Shown: in pieces, positions 1 through 11,392 of the stretch
How the letters are laid out: each line of letters begins with the position of its first letter
Position numbering within the stretch: position 1 is the stretch's first letter
From: Psoroptes ovis
Taxonomy: Eukaryota > Arthropoda > Arachnida > Sarcoptiformes > Psoroptidae
Assembly: GCA_002943765.1 (NCBI GenBank)
Contig: PQWQ01000009.1
Span: 186,001-250,000 of the forward strand
DNA: 64,000 bases
Reading direction: 5' to 3'
Translations under genes and position numbers: made by a program
The notes under the pieces: model-generated
The model's database searches: none
What the model was told of the DNA's origin: nothing
What the model saw: the letters and a program-made list of their open reading frames with translations, nothing else

Positions 1-132
1 TATTTGTTGCTGTTCAACGACAGGCATCATTAATTCATCAATTTTGAATAGATTTTCAGTCGACGGATCCAATCTCGGTAATGGTCTTTGAAGAATTTCA
101 TGTGAATAATCAGGATACAAATCTGAAGTCAT
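1..132 (-). CDS. 5' end of an unidentified minus-strand gene (partial)
   Basis: An open frame of 44 codons starts at ATG 132-130 and runs off the left edge of the window. It begins MTSDLYPDYSHEIL and contains RPLPRLDPSTENLF, then a Gln-rich stretch. Codon use is like that of the real genes nearby, and the upstream sequence is an A/T-rich leader typical of this genome. There is no signal peptide or membrane segment in the visible part. I do not recognise the family; the rest of the gene lies outside the window. Confidence 0.6.
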   Translation of the reverse strand, partial: MTSDLYPDYSHEILQRPLPRLDPSTENLFKIDELMMPVVEQQQI

Positions 133-645
133 TTTAATTTTTTATTTCGTGAAGATTCAATAATTGTGAACTAATTTATCATGAACATTTTAATGAATAG
201 AAAATGAGAAGATATATTCTGCATTTCTTGGCGGATCGTTGCCAATTTATTATGACTATGTATCTATTACTATTAAATTGATTCTTGGCGGTTAAATTAA
301 GGTTTGAAAGTTGATCAAAAACATAATTTATATGCACAATTTATGGCAGAATTCTTAGCAAATAAATTATTGAATAAAATTGACGGTAAATTGAAAAGAA
401 GAAAATCAATTAAACATCATTAAAAATTTTGATAGAAATTTGTATAAATAATTAGAATGAATAAATTAGAAAGAATCGTAAATATTGAAATCCATTTATT
501 AAATAATGTTAATAAGATGCTTTAAAGAAGAATTATTCAAATTGGCTGGTAGAAATGCCATGTATTCAGTTGATATTCAATTTGTTTGGTTGACTTAGTT
601 GAAAAAAACATCATTTTCAATACAAAATATCAAACAGTTAACATA
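133..645. other. A/T-rich intergenic sequence
   Basis: This stretch is the presumed promoter and 5' leader side of the minus-strand gene at the left edge. I see no open frame with coding character, no RNA gene and no clear repeat in it. Confidence 0.5.
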
Positions 646-735
646 TTACCATTCTTTATTTTTTTCGCTGTCTTCAACATCTTCAACACCCAATAAATTA
701 TAAGAATATAAATTATCATGGCTTGTTTGTTGTCA

Positions 736-849
736 TCATCTATGTTTATGTCTTTTTGTTTTATATTTTTTCAAATGGTGTACAAATAAAGCGATGATAA
801 CATTAACAATAGTAGTAAATATTAATGTCACAAATCTCTTAGATATCAT
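736..849 (-). CDS. Possible 37-aa single-pass membrane peptide, with in-frame extension past two TGA codons
   Basis: ATG 849-847 opens a frame beginning MISKRFVTLIF that has one strongly hydrophobic segment (about residues 5-24) followed by a Lys/Arg/His-rich tail, the layout of a small inner-membrane or ER micropeptide. It stops at two consecutive TGA codons (738-733). The same frame then continues for 28 codons with an acidic peptide (GVEDVEDSEKNKEW) to TAA 648-646. It may be a genuine micropeptide, a decayed gene, or chance. I do not recognise a family. Confidence 0.3.
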   Translation of the reverse strand: MISKRFVTLIFTTIVNVIIALFVHHLKKYKTKRHKHR

Positions 850-1670
850 ATTTTATACAGCTGTTGTTGATACATATATTCTTTTCTTGATTCTTGATAA
901 TTGACGTCTATTTATTGTTTACTAATTCTTTATTGAAGAATATTCTGTTTTTTTCAATTATTTCCGAGAAATGGCGATATATGCATTGTCAGAGCTATTC
1001 AATTTCCATAAAATGAAAAGAATAATATCATTTTCAAATTATTAAATATGGAAATTGAATTCAAAAATGAATTATATGAAGTATTTATGAATACAAAATA
1101 AAATACATATTTATTGCTTGAATGAATGATATTATCTTTCATTATTCTTCAATTGTTGTTCTGATGTTTGAATATCATAATTTAAAAATGAAAAAATCAG
1201 GACACCGACAGACAAAGAAACAAACGAATATCATTATGTTTATCTCCTCCATGTATATCTTATGGAATATCTAAGACAATTCAGCCCTTGATTAATGATG
1301 AGGCGAATTAGTTTGTAAATTAAATTTAGAAATCTTTTTCGCTACTTTTATGACCTTTTTTTCATTCCAGTCAAATCTATTGTCATTCTAAGCGTATCGA
1401 ATCATGATAGATTGTTATTTGAATTGGAAAAAAAAATGAAAATTTCTTGAAAATATTTGAAATGAAACTTTTAAAATCTCAAAAATTTAATTTTTCTCCT
1501 CAATGAGAATTTTTAAAAAATTCAAATTTTTTCGAATCCGTCCTTTATGAATTAACCATCGACTTGAATGTTTTTTCATCAAAAACATTGCGAAACACTG
1601 CTTGGCATTCGAAATTTTTAAAATTGTTCATTTCATCTATTTTAAATCGTGAAAATTTCAATTTATTTCA
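850..1670. other. Intergenic, upstream of TMEM186
   Basis: A/T-rich sequence rich in A and T runs. No coding-like frame, RNA gene or clear promoter motif was found. It must contain the promoter and 5' UTR of the TMEM186 homologue. Confidence 0.5.
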
Positions 1671-2411
1671 ATGATTTTATTGAATAAAGTGAGTCAAAAA
1701 TTTTTTATGAGTTTAATTAACGTTTTTGTAATCACCTTTTAGTTCCTAAGATTAAGATGGAATCGAACAAATCTATTGCCCGTAATCGCTTCTCGTACAT
1801 TTCTTTTATCAGCTGATAATAAATTCTTGAAAAATGATAGGGTTATTAAGAAAAAATTGCCAATCGATGATATTGGTGAATGGATTCCAATATATCGCTT
1901 TCCATATATTGTTCCATGTAGGATATTTGCTCGTGCTAAACTTTACATGACCATGATAATGACAACAGTTTTACCAGCTAGTTATATTTTTACTGCAAGT
2001 AATTCTGATTTTTTAAAATTCTAATTCATGCGTGATATTCATCCATTTTTATTTTGGTGATCAGCATCATACAATATGACGGATTCATTGATAATTTTTG
2101 GTATTTCTGGATTTTCATTATCGCTGTTGTATGGTTTTGGACAATTATTTCGCCGATTAATAGGCTCTGTTTATATAACGCCAAATAAAGATCTTGTAAG
2201 AATTTCACATTTAACTTTTTTTGGAAATCGAGCAGAAAAAATCATTCCTAGTGAGGATTTATTATTATTGGCCGATTGTAATTCCAATCTAAATGATTTA
2301 GTATTACGCGTTCAAACCATTAATGATAATAAGAATGCCTTATTTATTTGCCTTAAATTTGGTGGCATATTGGATGCTGAAAAATTTATAAATATATTTG
2401 GAAAAATTTAA
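1671..2411 (+). CDS. TMEM186: Transmembrane protein 186 homologue
   Basis: Three exons, 1671-1688, 1743-1998 and 2065-2411, give 206 residues; human TMEM186 is about 213. The first exon is only 18 nt and ends at GTGAGT in phase 0. The second intron is 66 bp. The order of features matches the family: a WIPIYRFPYIVPCRIFARAK block before the first hydrophobic segment, then a second membrane segment with GISGFSLSLLYGFGQLFRRL, then the soluble part with RISHLTFFGNR and a C-terminal GGILDAEKFINIFGK. In vertebrates TMEM186 is a mitochondrial inner-membrane protein that helps assemble respiratory complex I within the MCIA complex; that role is transferred by similarity. The tiny first exon rests on splice-site and phase logic. 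Confidence 0.85.
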
Positions 2412-2590
2412 AAATTTCATTAAAATAACAATAATAATTTAATATTTACAAATGAATTATTTTCATTTTAAGAAAAATTGAAAATTTTGTTTTTGGCCGA
2501 GATTTATTAGGCCTTTACATCATCATCAACCATAATAACAACATCTTATTCCCATCATCATCATCATTGAATTTGGTAGTGATCGTTTCT

Positions 2591-2599
2591 TATAAAAAG
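2591..2599 (+). promoter_or_regulatory. TATA box candidate for the upstream stomatin transcript
   Basis: TATAAAAAG lies about 490 bp upstream of the first alternative stomatin ATG (3082). A start near 2620 would give a long leader with short upstream ORFs at about 2625 and 2682. The region 2412-3081 otherwise holds no convincing gene. Confidence 0.35.
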
Positions 2600-3081
2600 G
2601 GTAAACAAAACAAAATGAAAAAATTAAACAATTTAATATAAACAAAATCACTGGAAAAACATCCATCAAATCAAACCAAACAATGAATTGTACATTTCAA
2701 TCGATTTTTGATTTATTCAAGAACAGCGAAGATTTTGTTGAAGAAATCGTTTTTGAATTTTATTTTTTTTTCAAAAATATTTTTAACAAATGGCAAAATG
2801 ATCGTTAACGATTTTTTTCTGCAAAATCTGTTGTTATTTATTGGATTAATAAATTGGCGCTATTATTTTTGCAACAAACACCACAAATCGATTATGCATT
2901 GAAAATGATTTATGTCAGAAAAAATTGTTAGTATTTTTCATAACATGTGATTTCATAAAATCATAATTTTAGCATCATTTAATGTCTCGAAAGTCATTCA
3001 ATCAAGTCGTATCATTATTTTAAAAGATTTTGAAAAATGGAATTATCGAATAGTCAATAACTTGATCATATTCCAATAAAT

Positions 3082-3271
3082 ATGGAAGAAAATATTGAAA
3101 ATATTAGCGATGACAATCAACGATCAATTCCAGTCCGTAATATTCAATCACAACAACCGCAGCCATCAATTATGAATCCAAAATTATTGAATAAACGATC
3201 AACACCACCGTTACCGGTCGAATTAATTCGGCCACCTATTGTTAATCACCATATGGAAGAAATTATGACAA
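3082..3271 (+). CDS. Stomatin alternative first coding exon A
   Basis: ATG 3082 opens a 63-codon exon, preceded in frame by TAA 3058-3060, that ends at the donor A|GTAAGT (3272) in phase 1. Phase 1 is exactly what the shared second stomatin exon at 6029 needs. The encoded leader is hydrophilic, Gln/Pro-rich and contains PLPVELIRPP, with no hydrophobic segment. Spliced to the shared exons it gives a 339-residue stomatin. It is not similar to leaders B or C. It could also belong to an unrelated transcript, but phase, strand and position all fit. Confidence 0.6.
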
Positions 3272-4024
3272 GTAAGTTTCATTTTTTTTCTATGTATTTG
3301 CTGGTGATTTAGAATAGAAATTCAATCGATTTATATTGACATAAATCTTTTGAAAAAACTTATTGAAAAAAGTTTAAATTATAGAAATTATACTTTTAAA
3401 ATTTTTTTATAATTTTATTTGACATGCAAGCTGAAAAAATTATGTCGTTGATGACAACCAATAAAATGTGTTTTTCTGTGTGCATGTGTGCGTATAAAAC
3501 ATATTACAGTCGAATATTATCATAATTAGAGGAGAATATTCTTATAATAATAATTTAAACCATCAAATATGCTTATGTAAATACACACATGTTAGCAAAC
3601 AAACAAGAATTTAACAGTAAAATGAATTGGAAAAAAAACAACATAATGATAACAAGTTTGATAATAATAATTTATGAGTGAATGAATGAATGAAAATCGT
3701 TGTTATTATTATTATTTTCATTATGTATTGTAATTCAATTACATTCTTAGTGTATGCATGAAATGTTATATGTTTGTGATTATATTTTTGATGGGTTTCT
3801 CGATTCTCATCCACTTATTACATTCATTCGTTTGACATTTGATGATTTAGCATTTAAAAATAATCATTACAATTTGAAATAATATGTTTTTTTTTCGTTG
3901 GAAATTCATTGACTTCATATTATAAAACGATTTAGTCATTTAATCACAATTTTAATACGATCAGAATAAAGTTTGTCATCGAAATTAAAAAGAAAGTAAT
4001 CAAAAATTTTGATTTATTTGAAAT

Positions 4025-4277
4025 ATGGAACAACAACAGCAATCAACATCTTCATCACAGCATAATTTAATCAGTAATAATAATAATGAAATGATTGAAA
4101 TAATTCGACCAACATCATCAACGACAAACAAACAATTATCGACATCAATCCAAATGTTATCAACACCGCAACAACAAATGATAGATGATTGTACATTGAA
4201 AGCTGATGAATGTTATTCAGCTAACTCATCGAAAAAAACTAGTACAATTGCAAGTACTGGATACCTTTTATCAAGTT
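4025..4277 (+). CDS. Stomatin alternative first coding exon B
   Basis: ATG 4025 opens an 84-codon exon rich in Gln, Ser, Thr and Asn (starts MEQQQQSTSSSQHN). It ends at T|GTAAGC (4278), again in phase 1 and so compatible with the acceptor at 6028/6029. Spliced there it gives a 360-residue protein. The leader looks disordered. The following intron holds a (TG)n run near 4431-4452 and an A-run of about 23 at 5029-5051. Confidence 0.6.
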
Positions 4278-5837
4278 GTAAGCTAAAATTAAATCTAAAT
4301 TTTCAAATTGAAATTTACCAGTGCTTGCCTCTGTTTATTTTGAATGTAAATCATCATGTAGAATCACATTTCAGAATTTTTTTTTCAACTTTGAATGTAA
4401 ATCTTGAAATGTTATTTTCACCTAAGAATATGTGTGTGTGTGTGTGCGTGTGTCTTAAACTTATCAAGAAAGAAATGCCTAAATTTTCTGTTTATACTCG
4501 AATTTCTATTTGTCTGTCATCATCAACATTATAATAACAACAGACTATCAATTGATGTTAGAAAAAATTTCAAATCGAAAATGGAAGAATTTCAATTTTT
4601 TTTATCCTTTAGATTCAAATGTAAATTTATCTTTGTTTATTTATTATTCTTTGTTTTTAGAAAGGATGAAAAGAAATTCATTCGCATTCAATTTATTTAA
4701 AAGCTGAATCAACAACAATTGTAAAATTTATGTTTACAATAATAGTCATCATAAGAAATTGAATTATATTTGAACTATATCTAGAATGCATTAGAATTGA
4801 ATAGAAAATTTGGACAAAAAGATTTTATTGTGTTTGCATTCTTATTTTTATTTATTCATTGAAAATTGGAAAATTGAATTTAATTTGAATATAAAATAAT
4901 TAAATTCCGTAAAAAATAATACAATCAGGCACGCAATAATTATTTCAATGCATTTCTGATAGTATTATTCTCAGTATATGATAAATTCCGTTTTTACTAC
5001 ATGTCTTTATATGTTTTGAATCAATTTCAAAAAAAAAAAAAAAAAAAAAAATCTAAAACTATAAAATCTAATTTCTAAATTTAAATTCTCAATTCAAATA
5101 TAATGATGAATATGAAATAATATGATAATATAGTGATTATCAGACGAAATTATCTTTTATGCTAATAATAATAGTATTCATTTCTTAAATGCTGCACACA
5201 TATGTTGTCAATTTGTGCCTTGTTATCTAGTGCAAACAATCTTTGCAATATCCTTTATTTTAAATGTTGTGATTTGTTGATTGCATGATGCCAATGAAAA
5301 ATATATATCAACATATGTGTAAACATCATTCAATTACGCATTAGTATCTTCTCTATTGATTGTTACTATTGGTGACAATCAGCAAAAAATGTCTAAATTT
5401 CACCATTTGTTTAAAATGATTAATAATTTATTTATTTAAAATATTAATAGTAATGTTATAATGATAATTGCAGTGCAATATCATAATCTAATCTAATAAT
5501 ATCTTTTCTATAAATTAATTCTATGATCTTATCGTATTTCAAAATTGATTGCAAATCGATTAGTTTGTCATGCAAAAAAAATTTTATCACAATTAATTTT
5601 TATCATCATTTTTTTCTAATTTTTAATCAATCATTTATCACGTTTGCATCATCATATCGTTGTTTTGAATAGTATTTAATCAACATCAAAATTGTCATTA
5701 TGTTGTTTAAAAAATATTTTAATAAACAAAATAATAATTCATAAGCCAGACGAAAAAAAAAACATTCATAATTAATATTTTTCCTCATTTAACGGTTATT
5801 ACATATTTTATTCATTTTAACCATTGTTCATATCGAC

Positions 5838-7210
5838 ATGTCAAGTGAATTGACTGATAGAAGTTCATTAACAGCTGTCAAAATATCGTGTGATGAACAA
5901 GGTTCTATTAATTGTTATATTTTCATAATTATCAATCATATTTTTTGTCGTTTGATTCCAAACATTGATGATTATCTTTTGAAAAAAAAATTTAATTACT
6001 AAAAATAATTTTTCCTTCATATTTCTAGCAAATGTAAATGAAAATTCTGGATTATGTGCATTCGCATTGACAGTAATATCGGTAATATTGATCATTTGCA
6101 CTTTACCATTTTCGTTATTTTTATGCATCAAAGTTGTACAAGAATATGAACGTGCTGTAATATTCCGATTGGGTAGACTTGTACGTGGTGGTGCTAAAGG
6201 TCCAGGAATTTTTTTCATCATTCCTTGTATTGATTCTTATTGTAAAGTTGATCTCCGTACTGTATCGTTTGATGTACCACCGCAAGAAGTATGTTTGCAA
6301 AAAATTTTAAAATACTTTTTCAAATTTATTTCTTTTTTTTTAGATTTTATCAAGAGATTCAGTCACTGTGTCGGTCGATGCTGTCGTCTATTTTCGTATC
6401 AGTAATGCTACAGTTGCTGTTTCGAATGTTGAAGATTATGGTCGTTCAACTCGTTTGCTGGCTGCAACCACTTTACGTAATGTTCTTGGCACAAAAGATT
6501 TATCACAAATCTTGAGTGAGCGTGAATCGATTTCACATGTAATGCAAACATCATTAGATGAAGCTACCGATCCATGGGGCGTTAAAGTTGAAAGAGTTGA
6601 AATGTAATTATGTTTGCAGTAAATCATGAAAATTAAAATTGAATTTCTTTTTCTCTGAATTCTAAAAACAGTAAAGATGTGCGATTACCAGTACAATTAC
6701 AGCGTGCTATGGCGGCTGAAGCTGAAGCAGCACGTGAAGCACGTGCTAAAGTAATTGCAGCTGAAGGTGAACAGAGAGCATCACAAGCATTGAGACAAGC
6801 TGCTGAAGTCATGTCACACAACCCTGCTGCATTACAACTTCGTTACTTACAAACATTAAATTCAATAGCAGCGGAAAAGAATTCCACGATTGTTTTTCCG
6901 GCAAGTTGATTCATAAATCGTATGCATTTATATGATTCATAATTTTTTTTTGATTTTCCAGATTCCATTAGAGTTATTTAAGGGTATGATTCACACAAAA
7001 GATTAGCTGGTTTTGCATATTGTTATAACATCAAAGCTTATAAATGAATTTCATACACACTTCAGCTAAATAACGCTTATTGACCTCATTATTAATTTTT
7101 TAAATTATTCATACCATGAAAATTTTTCATCTTTAAAAATTTTAAATATAGCATTATTGCCTGCATTGAAAATGGATGACAAAAATCCTAATGAAGAATG
7201 TCAAGCTTAA
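5838..7210 (+). CDS. Stomatin / MEC-2-like SPFH membrane protein
   Basis: Exons 5838-5901 (leader C), 6029-6288, 6344-6603, 6672-6900, 6962-6983 and 7152-7210 give 297 residues (stomatin is 288). After a short N-tail comes a hydrophobic hairpin with the family proline in TLPFSLFLCIKVV (Pro near residue 48), then the SPFH/band-7 domain with QEYERAVIFRLGR, DLRTVSFDVPPQE and DSVTVSVDAVVYFR, then the helical region RVEIKDVRLPVQLQRAMAAE, and the oligomerisation segment STIVFPIPLEL. Stomatins sit on the inner face of the plasma membrane, bind cholesterol and tune ion channels; MEC-2 is needed for touch sensation. The intron at 6901-6961 starts with GC instead of GT. Exons A and B upstream are alternative first exons to leader C. 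Confidence 0.92.
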
Positions 7211-7543
7211 TCGAGACTGTCATCATCATCAGGCTGTATATAATCCCATTTAATATTTATGATCAATCCACAAAAAATCAACTGATATCAACATTTTGAA
7301 ACTTTTATTATGATTTTCCATTCATTGATGATTTTCAATCCACAATCGTTGTTCATGCTAGTACAAAGGTAAGAATTTAATTTTAATCCTCTTTTTTAAT
7401 TTACGCTTTTTTTCGTTGACAGATAGCATAACAAGATAAATCGACTGACATATATCAAATCAACACGGTCAAATATTTTTAATTGACATTTGAACAATAA
7501 CGCAAATATTTTGATCAATTTCGCCATTTTTATTTCATATTGT

Positions 7544-8875
7544 TTATATTAATTTCAATTCTTCAAGTATAAAAATTTGAAATATTTTCATTAAATTATT
7601 GATTGTTGGATGATGTAGATTGCGACCATCGTCACCTTGAAGATGCCAATTCAATGGGAATGGAGTGGATATGATATGTAAAATATTAACACCGAGTCTT
7701 TGAAACGGTACATGATCATCTTCGATTTCAGATGTTGAACGCGAACAACGTGAAAAATAATTTGTACCACTTAAACGTTTACTTTCAATCATTTTCATAC
7801 GATTCAATTTTCTTTCGATTCGTTCTAAACGGTCGAACATTTTTTGCGTTGAACGGTAAAATGAGCAAAACCTTGGACTAGCTTCGCCAATCAAATCCAA
7901 GAGTATCAGTACTTCCATTCGATCTAATTCAGTTTCAATACTTCTTGGACATAAATTTGATCGTGATGTTAATGAATTCAAACGTGAAGCTAGATGCCGT
8001 GAACCATAAAGTGAGTCTTCATATGACCAATAATGAAATGCTTCTTCACCGTCGAACATAATCACTTGTAATGTCAAATCATCATTCTATTTATCCATGT
8101 CATTGATAATTTTCGAAAAAAGAAATCAATGTTATTAGAAAAATATGGAAAAATCATATTTACCGTTGATTTATGACGTTTTAATTCTTTATCTAATTTA
8201 CGAATAATTTCTAAAATCATCGTACATGGTACAGCAGAATCAGTGGCACCGATAAAATCGAAATCTGGAAAATATTTTGAATCATAATGACAAGCTAACA
8301 CAATACGTTTACAAGCTTGTGGATTCAATGTCGCTATAATGTTGGTGAATTTTTTTTGACCCATCGGCGTGTTTGTTTCAAATTCATCTAGTTCTACAGA
8401 CCATTGTAAATTTCGTAAATAATTTATGATAAACTAATATTATGGGTTCATAATAGGATTCAATTTAATTGCAAAAATTCAAACGAAATTAATTCCCTCA
8501 CATTTTTAACTTGTTTATGACTAGGCGTATCAGCAACTCTTGGAATCATAATCTGTTTCAAGGTTTGATTGAATCGTTGCATATCATCATTTGTTATCAT
8601 TGCCCATTTTTTTATCACTTGATCGGCTTGTGTTCCACCGTCGTTTTGTACCTAGTTAAATGTATAAATCCAAAGAAAAATATTATAAATTATAAAAACT
8701 TTTTTTGATGATTGTTTTGGTAAAAAACCTTTCTAACACGTTTATTATAAGATTGATGGAATGATGAAAATACAAAAAAATTATACATTGATAATGATAT
8801 GAATAAAGTAAGTGCAATGAACATAATCAATATGATAGGATTGATTGATTTTCTTTGAAATGAAATCATTTTCAT
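7544..8875 (-). CDS. QPCT: Glutaminyl-peptide cyclotransferase (membrane-anchored type)
   Basis: Four phase-0 exons, 8875-8729, 8651-8502, 8433-8164 and 8086-7544, give 369 residues (human QPCT 361, QPCTL 382). The enzyme cyclises N-terminal Gln or Glu of peptides to pyroglutamate in the secretory pathway. Visible family marks: VELDEFE, FTNIIATLNP, the disulfide pair in LACHYDSK and DSAVPC (Cys about 147 and 169), zinc ligands Asp about 164 in GATDSAV, Glu about 203/204 in FDGEEAF, and His about 337 in PFPLNWH. The N-terminus has a basic stretch and then one hydrophobic segment (about residues 14-36), suggesting a type II signal anchor as in the Golgi QPCTL form. It converges with the stomatin gene. 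Confidence 0.93.
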
Positions 8876-9161
8876 TTTGTTTTCATTGATGTTTCAACAA
8901 GAATATCATGCAATCTTACAAAAAATCATCGATACATAATTAATGAATTTGACAGTTAATTGGATGGAATCGGACGGATGATCTATTTCAGAATCCGAAA
9001 ATTATGAATAATTTCACATTTTCGATTCCAAAAAAAAATCAAGGTTTTAAAGGATTATGACGACGTGGTTGTCAAAATAATAAAAATCAAAAAACAAAAA
9101 TAAATGAATGAAAAATCCAAAAAAGACGTATTTGAATTTTTTCAATAAAATTCTACTAAAA

Positions 9162-9386
9162 TTAATTGTGATTTGCTAGGATAATGGCACTTACAATTTG
9201 TCGAAATAATGCAGCAATTGTTGTGAATGGATTTTGTGTTTGTCGAAAATTACTAACAAATCTTAGCTGCTGCTGTTGATTTGGATGATTCAAAGTCGTG
9301 GTGGCAATCATTAATCGGCCATCGATCAATATCGATAAATAAATCGATGAAATTAACAATAATGATCGATATGTCATCATTATCAT
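9162..9386 (-). CDS. Possible small secreted protein, 74 aa
   Basis: ATG 9386 opens a frame starting MIMMTYRSLLLISSIYLSIL that looks like a signal peptide, followed by a Gln-rich and then mildly hydrophobic tail ending ANHN. No cysteines and no dibasic processing site with an amidation glycine are seen, so it is not an obvious neuropeptide precursor. It sits about 290 bp upstream of the glutaminyl cyclase start, on the same strand. It could be a first exon of a spliced gene or a chance frame. Confidence 0.3.
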   Translation of the reverse strand: MIMMTYRSLLLISSIYLSILIDGRLMIATTTLNHPNQQQQLRFVSNFRQTQNPFTTIAALFRQIVSAIILANHN

Positions 9387-9398
9387 CGTAATGTTCAA

Positions 9399-11392
9399 AA
9401 TTGATCAATGTAATGTTTATCAAAATGTTTAAAAATGAACAATGACTTGCTGTGATGAGTGTTGAAAATTAGTGAAAATTGTTGAAATTTTAGATTTTTA
9501 TTTTATTTTTTCTTTCAAACAAATACACACACCAAAAAATCGAAAAATAAATAAATAAATAAACCGTTTCTATGTGATTTTTGAAAACTGGTTTACCTAA
9601 TGTGATGATTTATTTTTCTATTCATTTATTTACTTTAATTAGTCAATGACCGTATTCGTTTACATTTGAATTTGTTAAAAAAAACATTTAAACATCATTT
9701 CATCACACATTCAAACGTGTTATTTAAATAAAATTAACATTCAACGAAATATAAAAAAAAAGACAAATTTAAATGTTTGAAAATGAAAAAAACGGCTGTA
9801 AATTTCAATGAAAGGTGAGTATCATCATTTATTTATATTATATTTAAAAGATTTTATCAGTTTTAAATACAATTTCAATCTTTTCTGTTCAATGATTCAT
9901 TATGTTTCGATAACTGTTTTGCAAATTTTCAATGTCATTTTCTATATCGTATCACTTTGTTTATACTAAAGATAATGACAATAATCTCAGTACATTTTGA
10001 AATGTTTTTAATTTTAAAATATTAAAATTTCGAAATTTATATTCAATATTTTCAATTGAATGTGTTTTATCAATCTCATTGCATTTGTATGGAATGAAAT
10101 TGAAATTATTATTTTTTCCAACTTTATTTGAAACTAATTTATGAAATGAATGCTTATGGTGTGTGTCTGTGTGTGTGTGTTTGCGTGTGGTTTGTTTGCA
10201 TTTTCACATTTAGAATGTTATCAAAATAATAATAATAATAATACAAAATAATAACATTATTCAAATGAATATTTATTTAACTTGATATTGATTAATAATA
10301 ATACTAATAGAAATACGAATATTAATAATAATAACGATAATGTTGACAAACATTTTCCGATTTTTTTTCAACCGAATATTAATTTATCCAATTCATGTCT
10401 CATGATGTTCATGATCAATGTGGGTGTTCCATAAAATTGCGTCAGAATTTCTCAAGAATTTCAATATTTAATCAAAATAGGAAAAAGAATACTCTGGAGA
10501 GAAGAAAGAAATAATTCTATCAATGTTTTCCATTCAATTATTCATTCATAATAATAATAATAATAATAATAGATTAATTAATTTATTATTTCATTTATTT
10601 AATTGATAAATGAATAAATAAAAATATATCATGGTCATGCGAAATGTTAATAGTTTACGATACACACTACATATGATGTGTATTCTGACAATCATATCAT
10701 AATTTGATTAATAAATTTTTTTATTTATTTTAGTAGTAACATGAATCCAAATATACAAATACAAATTTAATGAATTTTTATTTTTAGAATATTCCCAAAA
10801 TGAATTAAATAATTATAATCAAAAGAATAATAATAAAAGACTGGAACTAGCTTAATTCTTTTGTCGTTATAATAATAATAATAATCACAATAAAATAATA
10901 ATAAATGAATGAAATTGATATGTGAAATCGTAGAAAAGAAAATTCGTTCATTTTCAAAACTTTAATTTGCGCATATTCTCTGTATTCATATATGCTTTAT
11001 GATATTTTTCTTATTCTCAATCCTTTCAACAAAAGAAAAAAAGTATGTCATTCGTTTTCCATTGAATTTTCAGGCAATTTCAATAGCCTCAATCTATGTT
11101 TGAAAAATGTATGAATGGCAATTGGTTTTCACTGAATTTTTCAGTGTTCATCATATTTAATCAGGTTTCATTTGAAAAAGTTTTGAAATTTTCAAAATGA
11201 CAAGTGATCGGTTCACTTTTGGAATACGCTTCGAGCGCTGTCGATGCACAAATTTCTTATATAAAATTATTCTTTTAAATTTATTTATTTATTTATATTT
11301 TTTAAAGAGAATTTTGTTTCAATTAAATATTCAATGAATTTTTATTAATAAGAAATTTAAATATTTCTAAGATAATCATATCAGATTTTTTT
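9399..11392. other. Noncoding A/T-rich spacer with microsatellites
   Basis: About 2 kb without a convincing gene. It contains a (TG)n-like tract near 10160-10190, AAT-type repeats near 10229-10245, 10300-10340, 10549-10572 and 10869-10905, and long A/T runs. The last few hundred bases are presumably the 3' UTR of the glucosyltransferase gene on the minus strand. Confidence 0.5.

Noticed and set aside
2682..2807. 42-codon ATG frame upstream of stomatin exon A
   Set aside because: It has a protein-like beginning but ends in Phe/Lys-rich A/T sequence, lacks a phase-1 donor and matches nothing; better explained as an upstream ORF in the 5' leader.
4278..4710. Overlapping frames after exon B, including runs encoded by a TG repeat
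   Set aside because: They begin inside or after the donor, contain microsatellite-encoded Cys/Val runs, and lie in an intron.
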